In this document: piece by piece, positions 8,935 through 16,825 of the stretch | Layout of the letters: every line of letters starts with the position of its first letter | Numbering within the stretch: the stretch's first letter is position 1 | Source: Lutimaribacter_A marinistellae | GTDB lineage: Bacteria > Pseudomonadota > Alphaproteobacteria > Rhodobacterales > Rhodobacteraceae | NCBI RefSeq assembly: GCF_042648365.1 | Contig: NZ_JBHRXI010000048.1 | Span: 98,952-162,951 of the forward strand | DNA: 64,000 bases | Direction of reading: 5' to 3' | The notes under the pieces: model-generated | What the model was told of the DNA's origin: nothing | What the model saw: the letters and a program-made list of their open reading frames with translations, nothing else | Databases searched by the model: none | Translations under genes and position numbers: made by a program

Positions 8935-11811
8935 TCAGGCTTGTCCCTCACTGTCTTTGCTGGCCGCCTCGGGCGGGTCGTCGCGCATCGGGTTGATGTC
9001 CATCGCGTGCTCGCTGACCATTCCCGGCTGCCACGCAAAGCGCGACAGGCTCTCCAGCGCGAGCATCACCGCACCCAGAACGGCAAGGAATACGCCAAGG
9101 TCGAACAGCATTGCCGTCGCCAGCTCGAATTCTTCGAATGGATTTATGTTCACGTAGGTGAAGTCGCTGGTCAGGAATGGCACGTTGTTGAACCACGCGC
9201 CCAATCCCGTCGCCGCCGCGATAAGAACGCCCCAGCCGATCATCCCGTGATAGGGCAAGCGCTGACGTTCGGTCGCCCAGGCAAAGCCGCTGGCCATGTA
9301 CTGCATCAACACGGCAATAGCCACGACCAGACCCGCGATGAACCCGCCACCCGGCTGGTTGTGACCGCGAAGGAAGATGTAGACGCCGACCATCAAGGCG
9401 ATCGGCATCATCACGCGGGTGACAACCACCATCATCAACGGGTGCGCGTCACCTGATTGCGGCCAATGCGGTTTGCGATTGAGCAGGTAGGCACGGACGT
9501 TCGTTGCCAGAACGCTTTCCGTCAGCGCAAAGATGATCAACGCGGCGATGCCCAGAACGATGATTTCGCCAAATGTGTCGAACCCGCGGAAATCCACGAG
9601 GATCACGTTGACGACATTCGTGCCGCCACCGCCACTGTAGGAGTTGGCGAGATGGTAGTCCGAAATCGACGGAAAGGCGAAATCGCGCGTCATCAACGCG
9701 TAGATCAGCCCGCCGCTGCCGATGCCGGCGACGATCGAGATCAGCGCGTCGCGGATCTTGCGCCGCCGCGAACTGTCGACCGGGGTTTCGGTTGGCAGAA
9801 AGTTCAGCGACAGCAGAAGCAGGATCATCGTCACCACCTCGACCGATATCTGCGTCAGTGCCAGATCCGGTGCGGACAGATAGTTGAAAGCCATCGAAAC
9901 CATCAGGCCCACGACACCGATCAGAACCAGTGCCAGCAGCCGGTTGCGATGGAACCACATGATGGCCAGCGTCGCGGCGACCAGACAGATCCAGCCGATG
10001 ATCGGAACCAGCGGTGCCTCGAGCGGCAAGCGTGTCGGCATGCTTGTCGTACCAGTCGCATAGGCATACCAGGCAAGACCGACGGTGAAGACGACAAAGA
10101 TCGCTGCATAACGGCTGAGGACACCGTTATGGACCCCGTCGGTCACCCATCGGCTGAACCGTGTGAAGCCGCCGATCAGGGCGTCGAAGATCTCCTTGGC
10201 TTCGGGCCTGCGCATCGCGTTCCAACCGCGCTCGAGGTGGCGGTGCAACGCCAGAAGGATGATCCCACCAAGAACCGCAACGATCGACATGTAAAGCGCA
10301 GGCGTGAACCCGTGCCACAGTTTCAGCGAGTAATAGGGCAGTTCCGCCCCGCCAATCACCGCCGATGCAGCCACCGCAACGAGGGGACCGGCCACGGCTT
10401 TGGAAAACAGGCCGATCAAAACGACAAGCAGCACAAGGAAGGCGGGTGCCAGCCACAGGCCCGGACCCGGATCATGCGGCGGGTGGGGATAATCGTCGCG
10501 CTGGTCGCCCATAAAGACATGCGCGACGAAGCGGAACGAATAGGCCGCCGAGAACAGCGCCGCCACCGTTACCAAGACAGGTACGATCAGATCGGAGTTG
10601 AACCAAGACGTTTGAACCGCTGCATCCAGCATCATTTCCTTCGAGATGAAACCGTTGAACGGTGGAATTCCCGCCATGGAAAGCGCCGCTACCGTTGCGA
10701 TGGTGAAGGTCAGCGGCATGAGGTGCCGCAAACCGCCCAGCCGCTTGATATCGCGGGTGCCCGCCTCGTGGTCGACGATGCCCGCGCTCATGAACAGGGC
10801 GGCCTTGAACGTGGCGTGGTTGATGATGTGGAACACCGCGACGACCGCCGCGAATTTCGTGCCAAAGCCCAGAAGCATCGTGATCAGGCCCAGATGCGAA
10901 ACTGTCGAAAAGGCAAGTAGCGCCTTGAGGTCGTCCTTGAACAGCGCGATCACCGCGCCCAGCAGCATTGTCACAAGACCAGTGGTCGCAACGATGTAGA
11001 ACCATTCCTGCGTCCCCGCCAGAACCGGCCACATCCGCGCCATCAGGAACAGCCCGGCCTTCACCATCGTTGCCGAATGCAGGTATGCGGAGACGGGCGT
11101 GGGGGCCGCCATCGCGTGCGGAAGCCAGAAATGGAAGGGGAATTGCGCCGATTTGGTGAAGCATCCCAATAGGATCAGGATCAGCGCGGGCAGGTAATAA
11201 GGCGAGGCCTGGATCACCTCTTTCTGCGTCAGGATCACGCTCAGATCGTAGGAGCCCGCGATGTTTCCGAGGATCAGCATCCCGGCAATCATCGCCAGCC
11301 CGCCCGACCCGGTCACAGCCAATGCCATTCGCGCGCCTTGGCGACCTTCGGGCAAATGCTTCCAATAGCCGATCAGCAGGAAGGAAGACAGCGAGGTCAG
11401 TTCCCAGAAAATGAGCAAAAGTAATATGTTATCGCTTAGAACGATGCCGACCATCGCGCCTTGGAACAGCAGCAGGTAGGTGTAGAACTGGCCGACAGGA
11501 TCCTCGCGCGACAGGTAGAACCGGGCGTAGAGAATGATCAGCAATCCGATCCCCAGGATCAGGCCCGCAAAAAGCAGGCCCAGCCCGTCGAGGAAGAAAT
11601 TAGCATTCAGCCCAAGGGCAGGAATCCAGTCGAACCGGGCTGTAACCACTTCGCCCCGCATGACTGCTGGAGCGTTGATCAGAAGGCCGACAAGAGCGAG
11701 GAGAGTCGTCAGCCCCGCTGCCGAGGCGGCCGCGTCGCGGCCTGCCCGAACCAGCAAGGCAGGGAATACGGCCCCGAGGAAAGGCAGGGCCGCAATCAGA
11801 AACAAGGACAC
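8935..11811 (-). CDS. phaA: Monovalent cation/H+ antiporter subunit A, fused A-B
   Basis: This is the largest antiporter subunit, a 958-residue NuoL-like proton-conducting protein. The A part shows LLLIFWELTSLSSFLLIGYW (key Glu) and the Lys-containing TKSAQFPFHFWLPHAMAAPTPVSAYLHSATM. From about residue 800 the sequence becomes MnhB: TRVMMPIALMVGVYIFLRGHNQPGGGF, including the typical HxxPGGGF. No separate phaB gene exists between phaA and phaC, so this is the fused PhaAB form found in alphaproteobacteria. It is the first gene of the operon phaAB-C-D-E-F-G plus the SelD fusion. Such systems serve salt and alkaline pH homeostasis in marine or soil bacteria. The promoter should lie in 11812-12119. 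Confidence 0.94.
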   Translation of the reverse strand: MSLFLIAALPFLGAVFPALLVRAGRDAAASAAGLTTLLALVGLLINAPAVMRGEVVTARFDWIPALGLNANFFLDGLGLLFAGLILGIGLLIILYARFYLSREDPVGQFYTYLLLFQGAMVGIVLSDNILLLLIFWELTSLSSFLLIGYWKHLPEGRQGARMALAVTGSGGLAMIAGMLILGNIAGSYDLSVILTQKEVIQASPYYLPALILILLGCFTKSAQFPFHFWLPHAMAAPTPVSAYLHSATMVKAGLFLMARMWPVLAGTQEWFYIVATTGLVTMLLGAVIALFKDDLKALLAFSTVSHLGLITMLLGFGTKFAAVVAVFHIINHATFKAALFMSAGIVDHEAGTRDIKRLGGLRHLMPLTFTIATVAALSMAGIPPFNGFISKEMMLDAAVQTSWFNSDLIVPVLVTVAALFSAAYSFRFVAHVFMGDQRDDYPHPPHDPGPGLWLAPAFLVLLVVLIGLFSKAVAGPLVAVAASAVIGGAELPYYSLKLWHGFTPALYMSIVAVLGGIILLALHRHLERGWNAMRRPEAKEIFDALIGGFTRFSRWVTDGVHNGVLSRYAAIFVVFTVGLAWYAYATGTTSMPTRLPLEAPLVPIIGWICLVAATLAIMWFHRNRLLALVLIGVVGLMVSMAFNYLSAPDLALTQISVEVVTMILLLLSLNFLPTETPVDSSRRRKIRDALISIVAGIGSGGLIYALMTRDFAFPSISDYHLANSYSGGGGTNVVNVILVDFRGFDTFGEIIVLGIAALIIFALTESVLATNVRAYLLNRKPHWPQSGDAHPLMMVVVTRVMMPIALMVGVYIFLRGHNQPGGGFIAGLVVAIAVLMQYMASGFAWATERQRLPYHGMIGWGVLIAAATGLGAWFNNVPFLTSDFTYVNINPFEEFELATAMLFDLGVFLAVLGAVMLALESLSRFAWQPGMVSEHAMDINPMRDDPPEAASKDSEGQA

Positions 11812-12119
11812 CGGCGAACTCCGTCCGTTGGTGGGATTAATCCAAAACGCATTGGCAATAAGTATTTTAGGACCCGTTCCTCCATTGCAAGGGTCGACCG
11901 GCCGGAATCGAACGCCCCGGCCGCGAAACCGTCAAAACGGCGCCCTGGTAAGGCATCAAGCGGCTCGTGTTTGACAAAAAACCGGCTGGGAACGGGCCAA
12001 GTAACGTCTGGCGAATGGCGTTCATGGTGCGTCACGACACTTCGAATGGCAAAGGTTTACCCTGCGGCGTCGTCGCTCTAACGTCGCCGCCAAAGCGTTA
12101 TGCGGAAGGAGTGTCGCGG
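11812..12119. promoter_or_regulatory. Divergent intergenic region between phaA and a TPP-enzyme gene
   Basis: These 308 bases separate two divergent starts and so must contain promoters for both the antiporter operon and the TPP enzyme. I see a locally AT-rich stretch (about 11838-11870) that could hold the phaA promoter, but no convincing -35/-10 pair. A 7-bp inverted repeat (11899-11905 with 11917-11923) and a wider 8-bp inverted pair (11873-11880 with 11989-11996) are present. An open frame from 11967 continues into the TPP-enzyme gene but looks non-coding before 12120. GGAAGGAG just before 12120 is a good ribosome-binding site for that gene. Confidence 0.5.
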
Positions 12120-13670
12120 ATGAACGAAATGAACGGCGCCGAAAGCCTGGTGGAAACCTTGATCGCAAGCGAGGTGGAGGTCTGTTTCACCAATCCCGGC
12201 ACGTCCGAGATGCATTTCGTCGCCGCGCTCGACCGCATCGCCGGAATGCGCCCGGTGCTCGCCCTGTTCGAAGGCGTGGCGACAGGCGCGGCCGACGGGT
12301 ATTATCGCATGGCACGACGACCGGCCTCGACATTGCTGCACCTGGGGCCGGGCCTCGCGAACGGCATCTCCAACCTGCACAATGCCAAGAAGGCGGGCTC
12401 TGGCGTGGTGAACATTGTCGGCGAACACGCCGCGACGCACCGCGCGCTGGATGCTCCGCTTGCCGCAGATATCGAGGGGCTCGCGCGCCCGGTTTCCCAT
12501 TGGGTCAGGACATCGGAACATGCAGCCGATCTGGGCCGCGACGGGGCCGAGGCGGTGGCCGCCGCGCAAGCCGCGCCCGGACAGGTTGCGACCCTCATCC
12601 TGCCGTCCGATACGGCGTGGACGTCCGGCGGGCGAGTTGCCGAACCTGTCGCCTTTCCGGCGCGGACGCAGATCTCAGACGACCTGCTGGAACAGGCTGC
12701 GCGCGCGCTTGACGGGCCGGAGAGCCTCTTGTTGCTGGGAGGGGAGGCGCTGACGGCGGAGAACCTTGAAAAAGCCAGCCGTATTGCTGCGCGGACGGGA
12801 TGTGCGCTTTTGTCCGAATGGTCCAACGCGCGGGTTGAGCGTGGGGCGGGGCGCGTGCCGGTCGCGCGGGTTCCTTATCCGATCGATCAGGCGCTCGAAA
12901 CGCTCGCACCATTCCGGAACGTGGTTCTGGTCGGGTCGAAACCGCCGATCGGCTTTTTCGCCTATCCCGGCAAACCCGCCATCCTGACGCGCGAAGGGGC
13001 CGAGATAATCACTCTCGCCGATGCCTGCGCGGACCTCGATGGAGCACTTTCCGCGCTGGTCGATGCGCTCGGGGCGAGCGGTGAGCAACCATCGTTGGCG
13101 CCCCCGCTTGCGGCCGAAACGGTGTCGGGCCCCGCGACGCCGGAGACGCTTGCCGCGGTACTTGGGCAATCCATCCCCGAAGGCGCGATCGTCGTTGACG
13201 AATCCATCACCACGGGGCGCGGTTTTCATCCCGCCACGCTGGGCGCCAAACCGCATACTTGGCTGAACAATTGCGGCGGTTCGATCGGCTACAGCCTGCC
13301 GGTGGCCATCGGTGCGGCCATCGCCTGCCCCGACCGAAAGGTGATGACGCTCACCGGCGACGGCTCGGCCATGTACATGCCGCAGGCGCTATGGACCATG
13401 GCGCGAGAAGAGCTGGACATCACCGTGGTTATCTGGGCCAACCGAAGCTATCGCATCCTCCGGGGCGAGTTGAAGGGCGTGGGTGTCGAGAATGCCGGAC
13501 CGAGGGCGGTGGACATGCTGAGCCTCGACCGGCCCGAGATCGACTGGGTCGCGCAGGCTCGCGCGCTGGGCGTTGCCGGAGAGCGTGTGGACCGTGCGGA
13601 GGACTTTGCCGAGGCGCTTGCGTCGGCCTTCGCGAACAAGGGGCCGCGCCTGATCGAGGTTCTGCTCTGA
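12120..13670 (+). CDS. Acetolactate synthase large subunit-like TPP-dependent enzyme
   Basis: A 516-residue thiamine-diphosphate enzyme with the usual three domains. The N-terminal pyrimidine-binding domain has CFTNPGTSEMHF and the catalytic Glu in LFEGVATGAADGYYRM. The central domain is followed by a C-terminal TPP-binding domain with GDGSAMYMPQALWTM and a downstream NRSY. This subfamily is usually annotated as acetolactate synthase large subunit, but it is shorter than the biosynthetic IlvB/IlvI (about 570-590) and no regulatory subunit gene is next to it. It may instead act on another 2-oxo acid. The start at 12120 is chosen for its GGAAGGAG ribosome-binding site; an extension to 11967 adds 51 residues that do not resemble the family. 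A beta-hydroxyacid dehydrogenase follows at 13862. Confidence 0.85.
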   Translation: MNEMNGAESLVETLIASEVEVCFTNPGTSEMHFVAALDRIAGMRPVLALFEGVATGAADGYYRMARRPASTLLHLGPGLANGISNLHNAKKAGSGVVNIVGEHAATHRALDAPLAADIEGLARPVSHWVRTSEHAADLGRDGAEAVAAAQAAPGQVATLILPSDTAWTSGGRVAEPVAFPARTQISDDLLEQAARALDGPESLLLLGGEALTAENLEKASRIAARTGCALLSEWSNARVERGAGRVPVARVPYPIDQALETLAPFRNVVLVGSKPPIGFFAYPGKPAILTREGAEIITLADACADLDGALSALVDALGASGEQPSLAPPLAAETVSGPATPETLAAVLGQSIPEGAIVVDESITTGRGFHPATLGAKPHTWLNNCGGSIGYSLPVAIGAAIACPDRKVMTLTGDGSAMYMPQALWTMAREELDITVVIWANRSYRILRGELKGVGVENAGPRAVDMLSLDRPEIDWVAQARALGVAGERVDRAEDFAEALASAFANKGPRLIEVLL

Positions 13671-13689
13671 TCGAGGAATGCTCCCGCCC

Positions 13690-13720
13690 GAAAGCGCCGC
13701 ATCACAGATGCGACGCTTTC
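13690..13720. repeat. Hairpin 1: 14-bp inverted repeat after the TPP-enzyme gene
   Basis: Bases 13690-13703 pair with 13707-13720 across a 3-base loop (aca), with a single C-A mismatch at the eighth pair. It lies 20 bp past the stop codon, so it could stop or protect the transcript. No run of T follows on the plus strand, so it is not a standard intrinsic terminator. Confidence 0.7.
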
Positions 13721-13731
13721 CGTTGGGCCAG

Positions 13732-13749
13732 GCAGCGCTGACGCGCTGC
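13732..13749. repeat. Hairpin 2: 7-bp inverted repeat
   Basis: gcagcgc at 13732-13738 pairs perfectly with gcgctgc at 13743-13749 across a 4-base loop (tgac). It is the middle of three hairpins in the 191-bp gap between the TPP enzyme and the dehydrogenase gene. No T-tract follows. Confidence 0.55.
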
Positions 13750-13780
13750 GGTTGCACTGACCTGCATTCTTGGCACCCTG

Positions 13781-13798
13781 ACGCCGCAAATGCGACGT
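13781..13798. repeat. Hairpin 3: short copy of the hairpin 1 core
   Basis: acgccgca (13781-13788) pairs with tgcgacgt (13791-13798) across a 2-base loop. Like hairpin 1 it contains CCGCA facing TGCGA with the same C-A mismatch, so the two look related. Possibly a repetitive palindromic element. Confidence 0.5.
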
Positions 13799-13861
13799 GA
13801 CCATGTCGGTCGGCGGCATGACCCATCTTCCCTGGGATGATGGGGTTATGGGAGTGGAGAG

Positions 13862-14842
13862 ATGCAGGGAAGGACGGGCGGCATGAAGGTCGGGTTCATA
13901 GGTCTGGGTAACGTGGGCGGCAAACTGGCAGGCTCGCTCCTGCGCAACGGGGTGGATTTGACGGTCCACGATCTTGACGCGGCACTGGTGGAACGGTTCG
14001 TCGCCCGTGGAGCGCGTGCTGGCCAAGGGCCAGCGCAGATCATGCGCGATTGCGATGTGGTGATCACGTGCCTGCCATCGCCTGCCGCGTCTGACGCGGT
14101 CGTCATCCAGATGCTGCCGGAGGTCCGATCTGGCAAGACCTGGCTCGAGATGTCCACGACCGACGAGGCCGAAGTGCAGCGACTGGGTGCGCTTGTCATC
14201 GAAAAGGGTGGTGCGGCCGTCGATTGCCCGGTTTCCGGCGGGTGCCACCGGGCGGATACCGGCAACATCTCGATCTTCGCGGGCTGCGACCGGGAGAGTT
14301 TCAAGCATGTGGCGCCGCTACTGAAAACCATGGGGCGTCGTATCCTGCACACCGGCGATCTGGGCTCGGCATCCATCCTGAAGGTCATCACCAATTACCT
14401 TGCCACCGCGAACCTTCTGACCTGCTGCGAGGCGCTTGTCACGGCCAAGGCGGCGGGCATGGATCTGGGAACGGCCTACGAGGCGATCCGCATTTCGTCA
14501 GGCACTTCATTCGTACATGAAACCGAAAGCCAGGTGATATTGAACGGTTCGCGGGACATCTCGTTCACGATGGACCTGGTCAAGAAGGATATCGGCCTGT
14601 TCCAGCAGGTTGCCGACCGGGCAGGTGTCCCGCTCGAGATCAACCCCATGATGATCCGCATCTTTGACGACGGGATCGCGCGCTTCGGCCCGCGTGAACT
14701 TTCACCCAACATCATCAAGCGACTGGAAGACGCCACCGGGCTGGATATCCGAGCTCCTGGCTTTCCGCCCGAAATGACCGATGACGAGCCCGAGGAGCCG
14801 GGCTATGAAGTCGTCCCGCAGAGCCGCAGAGCGGCCGAGTAG
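13862..14842 (+). CDS. NAD(P)-dependent beta-hydroxyacid dehydrogenase (3-hydroxyisobutyrate dehydrogenase family)
   Basis: A 326-residue oxidoreductase of the 3-hydroxyisobutyrate/tartronate semialdehyde reductase family. It has the N-terminal Rossmann motif GFIGLGNVGG (11-20), the family substrate motif DCPVSGG (121-127) and the catalytic Lys174 in ILKVITNYL. The true substrate cannot be read from sequence. An alternative start is Met8 (13883), which has GGAAGG upstream and would begin MKVGFIGLG as many family members do; 13862 also has a purine-rich GGAGAG upstream. A polar acidic C-terminal tail extends beyond the usual fold. Placement after the TPP enzyme suggests a shared oxo/hydroxy-acid route, but the 191-bp gap with hairpins argues for separate regulation. 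Its stop is 3 bp from that of the convergent SecA-like gene. Confidence 0.85.
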   Translation: MQGRTGGMKVGFIGLGNVGGKLAGSLLRNGVDLTVHDLDAALVERFVARGARAGQGPAQIMRDCDVVITCLPSPAASDAVVIQMLPEVRSGKTWLEMSTTDEAEVQRLGALVIEKGGAAVDCPVSGGCHRADTGNISIFAGCDRESFKHVAPLLKTMGRRILHTGDLGSASILKVITNYLATANLLTCCEALVTAKAAGMDLGTAYEAIRISSGTSFVHETESQVILNGSRDISFTMDLVKKDIGLFQQVADRAGVPLEINPMMIRIFDDGIARFGPRELSPNIIKRLEDATGLDIRAPGFPPEMTDDEPEEPGYEVVPQSRRAAE

Positions 14843-14845
14843 GGT

Positions 14846-16825
14846 TCACTCCGTGGGACCGGTAAAGGCAAGAGCGCGCTCAAGCTGCCGGTCGAGCTTG
14901 GTCTGTTCCCTTCGCGTTGTTGCGTGTTCCGCTTCGGCGCGCGATTGCGCCGACCGGCGCAGCAGCGTTTCCGTCACGCGGGACGGGAAGGCCCGAACCA
15001 GCCGCAGCAGGCGCGGCGCGAACCGGCTGAACAGTTCGTCCTCGAAACTCACGATCGCCTCGGTCGATCCATTGGCCCCCTGGCGGCCCGTCCGACCATA
15101 AAGCTGGCGATCGATCCGGGGGCTCTCGTGGAATTCCGTCAGGATCACGTGCAGCCCCCCAAGTGCATCGACGCCTTCGCCAAGACGGATATCGGTGCCC
15201 CTGCCGGCGATGTTCGTGGCAACCGTTATCGCGCCCATCTGTCCTGCGCGGGCGATGATCTCGGCCTCTTCGCGGTCTTGCGTGGCGTTCAGCACTTCAT
15301 GCGGCAGTCCTCGCGCGGCGATGGCGGCCGCACAGGCTTCGGAGGCCTCCACGGACCGTGTGCCGACCAGAACCGGCCGGCCGGCCTCGTGCAGCCGTGC
15401 GACCTGATCGGCGACCATGTCCCATTTGGCGGCGGCGCTCTCGCAGAACCTCGTCCGAAAGTGCCTTACGCGGCTGGCCCGGTGCCGCGGAACGCGGGTC
15501 GTGAACAGGCCGAACGTGTCACGAAATTCTTCTGCCAGTTCCAGCCCGGTGCCTGTCATGCCGGAAAGGCGAAGGTAACGGCGAAAGAAGCGTTGATAGG
15601 TTATCCGGGCGAGCGTCTCCTTGCGGCCCGTGATCTCTTGGCGTTCCTTGGCCTCGATCATCTGGTGCAGGCCGCCCTGCCAACTGCGATCCGGCATCAC
15701 CCGGCCGGTGAACTCGTCGACGATCTGAACGGCGCCTTCGAGGATGACGTAGTCGCGGCCCAACTCGAAAAGGTGAATCGCGGACAGGGCTTGTTGCGCC
15801 AGTTCCTCGCGCGCGCGCCGTATCCGCCAGATGCCGGTCAGTTCGGCGCAGATCTCGCTCAGCGCCTGTCGACCGGCTTCTTCCAGTGTCACCTGCCGGT
15901 TCATCGCATCCACCTTGTAGTGGACGCGGTCATGAAGTTTGCGCGCAACGGCCAGTGCGGTGGCATAGACCTGCCCCGCCTCGGGATCATCCGCTGTCGA
16001 AGACAGGATCAGCGGCGTCCTTGCTTCGTCGACCAGAACGGAGTCTGCCTCGTCCACGATGGCGAAGGCCAGCCCACGCAACATGAGCGGTGCCGCCTGC
16101 CGGGCCGAGACGAGTTCCAGCGCCTTACGCCTTGGACGTCCCCGGCGCCTTGCCAACGCGATCCGGTCGCGGAGGTAGTCAAAGGTCAGATTGTTGTTCG
16201 AGACATAGGTGATGTCGCAGGCATATGCCTTCTGGCGCGCTTGCGGATCCATATCGCTGTCGATGACACCGACAGTCAGGCCAAGGAATTGGTAGACCGG
16301 GGCGGTTTCTTCGGCGTCGCGCGAGGCGAGGTAGTCGTTGACCGTCACCACGTGTACAGGCTTGCCAGACAGCGCTGCCACAACTGCGGCAGGGGTGGCG
16401 GTCAGGGTCTTGCCTTCTCCCGTTGCCATTTCGATCATCCGGCCCTCGTAAAGACCGATGGCCCCCATGATCTGTTCCTTGTAGTGACGCTTTCCCAGCA
16501 CGCGTGCGCTCACTTCTCGGGTGATGGCAAAGGCGCGATCCACCGCATCGGTCTCGACTCCGCGCAAAAGGGCTGGGCGCAGCTTAAGGGCCATTTCGCG
16601 CAAACCGTCGTCAGGTTCGTCGACAATCTCCGCACCATGTGAGAGCACGCGATCCGCCCGGCGGGCCAGTCGATTGCGTGTGAATGGCAGGCGCGAGGTC
16701 AGCCGCCCCAAGCGGCGCTCCAGCCAGAGATCCACCGAATTGCCCGCAGGGTCCGCCAGTTCGGGATAGGGGCCAGTACCCAAAGGCACGCGGCCAAATC
16801 CGAATGCGCCCGAAAGGTCAGGCAT
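14846..16825 (-). CDS. Short accessory SecA-like ATPase
   Basis: A 659-residue relative of the SecA preprotein translocase motor. Walker A is GEGKT at 136-140, the DEAD box is at 258-261 (VDEADSVLVDEART), and the second ATPase lobe has NIAGRGTDIRLG and GRTGRQG, so the ATPase looks intact. Housekeeping SecA in this group is about 900 residues. Here the chain ends soon after the helical region, and the zinc-binding C-terminal tail used for SecB and lipid contact is missing. It is the last gene of the giant-protein cluster and overlaps the M50-HlyD gene by 8 bp, so it is surely co-translated with it. I infer that it drives membrane passage of the LEPR-XLL giant protein rather than general Sec export. 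It could alternatively cooperate with the host SecYEG. Confidence 0.85.
   Translation of the reverse strand: MPDLSGAFGFGRVPLGTGPYPELADPAGNSVDLWLERRLGRLTSRLPFTRNRLARRADRVLSHGAEIVDEPDDGLREMALKLRPALLRGVETDAVDRAFAITREVSARVLGKRHYKEQIMGAIGLYEGRMIEMATGEGKTLTATPAAVVAALSGKPVHVVTVNDYLASRDAEETAPVYQFLGLTVGVIDSDMDPQARQKAYACDITYVSNNNLTFDYLRDRIALARRRGRPRRKALELVSARQAAPLMLRGLAFAIVDEADSVLVDEARTPLILSSTADDPEAGQVYATALAVARKLHDRVHYKVDAMNRQVTLEEAGRQALSEICAELTGIWRIRRAREELAQQALSAIHLFELGRDYVILEGAVQIVDEFTGRVMPDRSWQGGLHQMIEAKERQEITGRKETLARITYQRFFRRYLRLSGMTGTGLELAEEFRDTFGLFTTRVPRHRASRVRHFRTRFCESAAAKWDMVADQVARLHEAGRPVLVGTRSVEASEACAAAIAARGLPHEVLNATQDREEAEIIARAGQMGAITVATNIAGRGTDIRLGEGVDALGGLHVILTEFHESPRIDRQLYGRTGRQGANGSTEAIVSFEDELFSRFAPRLLRLVRAFPSRVTETLLRRSAQSRAEAEHATTRREQTKLDRQLERALAFTGPTE

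Noticed and set aside
9457..10920. A 487-codon open frame on the plus strand
   Set aside because: It is antisense to phaA, whose membrane-protein translation matches the family throughout; the plus reading is an unnatural His/Arg/Gln-rich chain.
11890..11975. tRNA-like arrangement on the minus strand (D-like, anticodon-like and T-like arms)
   Set aside because: The T-like stem has the wrong pairing and loop size, the anticodon-like arm closes on a 6-base loop, the D-like loop lacks GG, and no acceptor stem pairs. Not a functional tRNA.
11967..12119. Upstream in-frame extension of the TPP enzyme
   Set aside because: The 51 extra residues do not look like the family and the strong ribosome-binding site is right before 12120.
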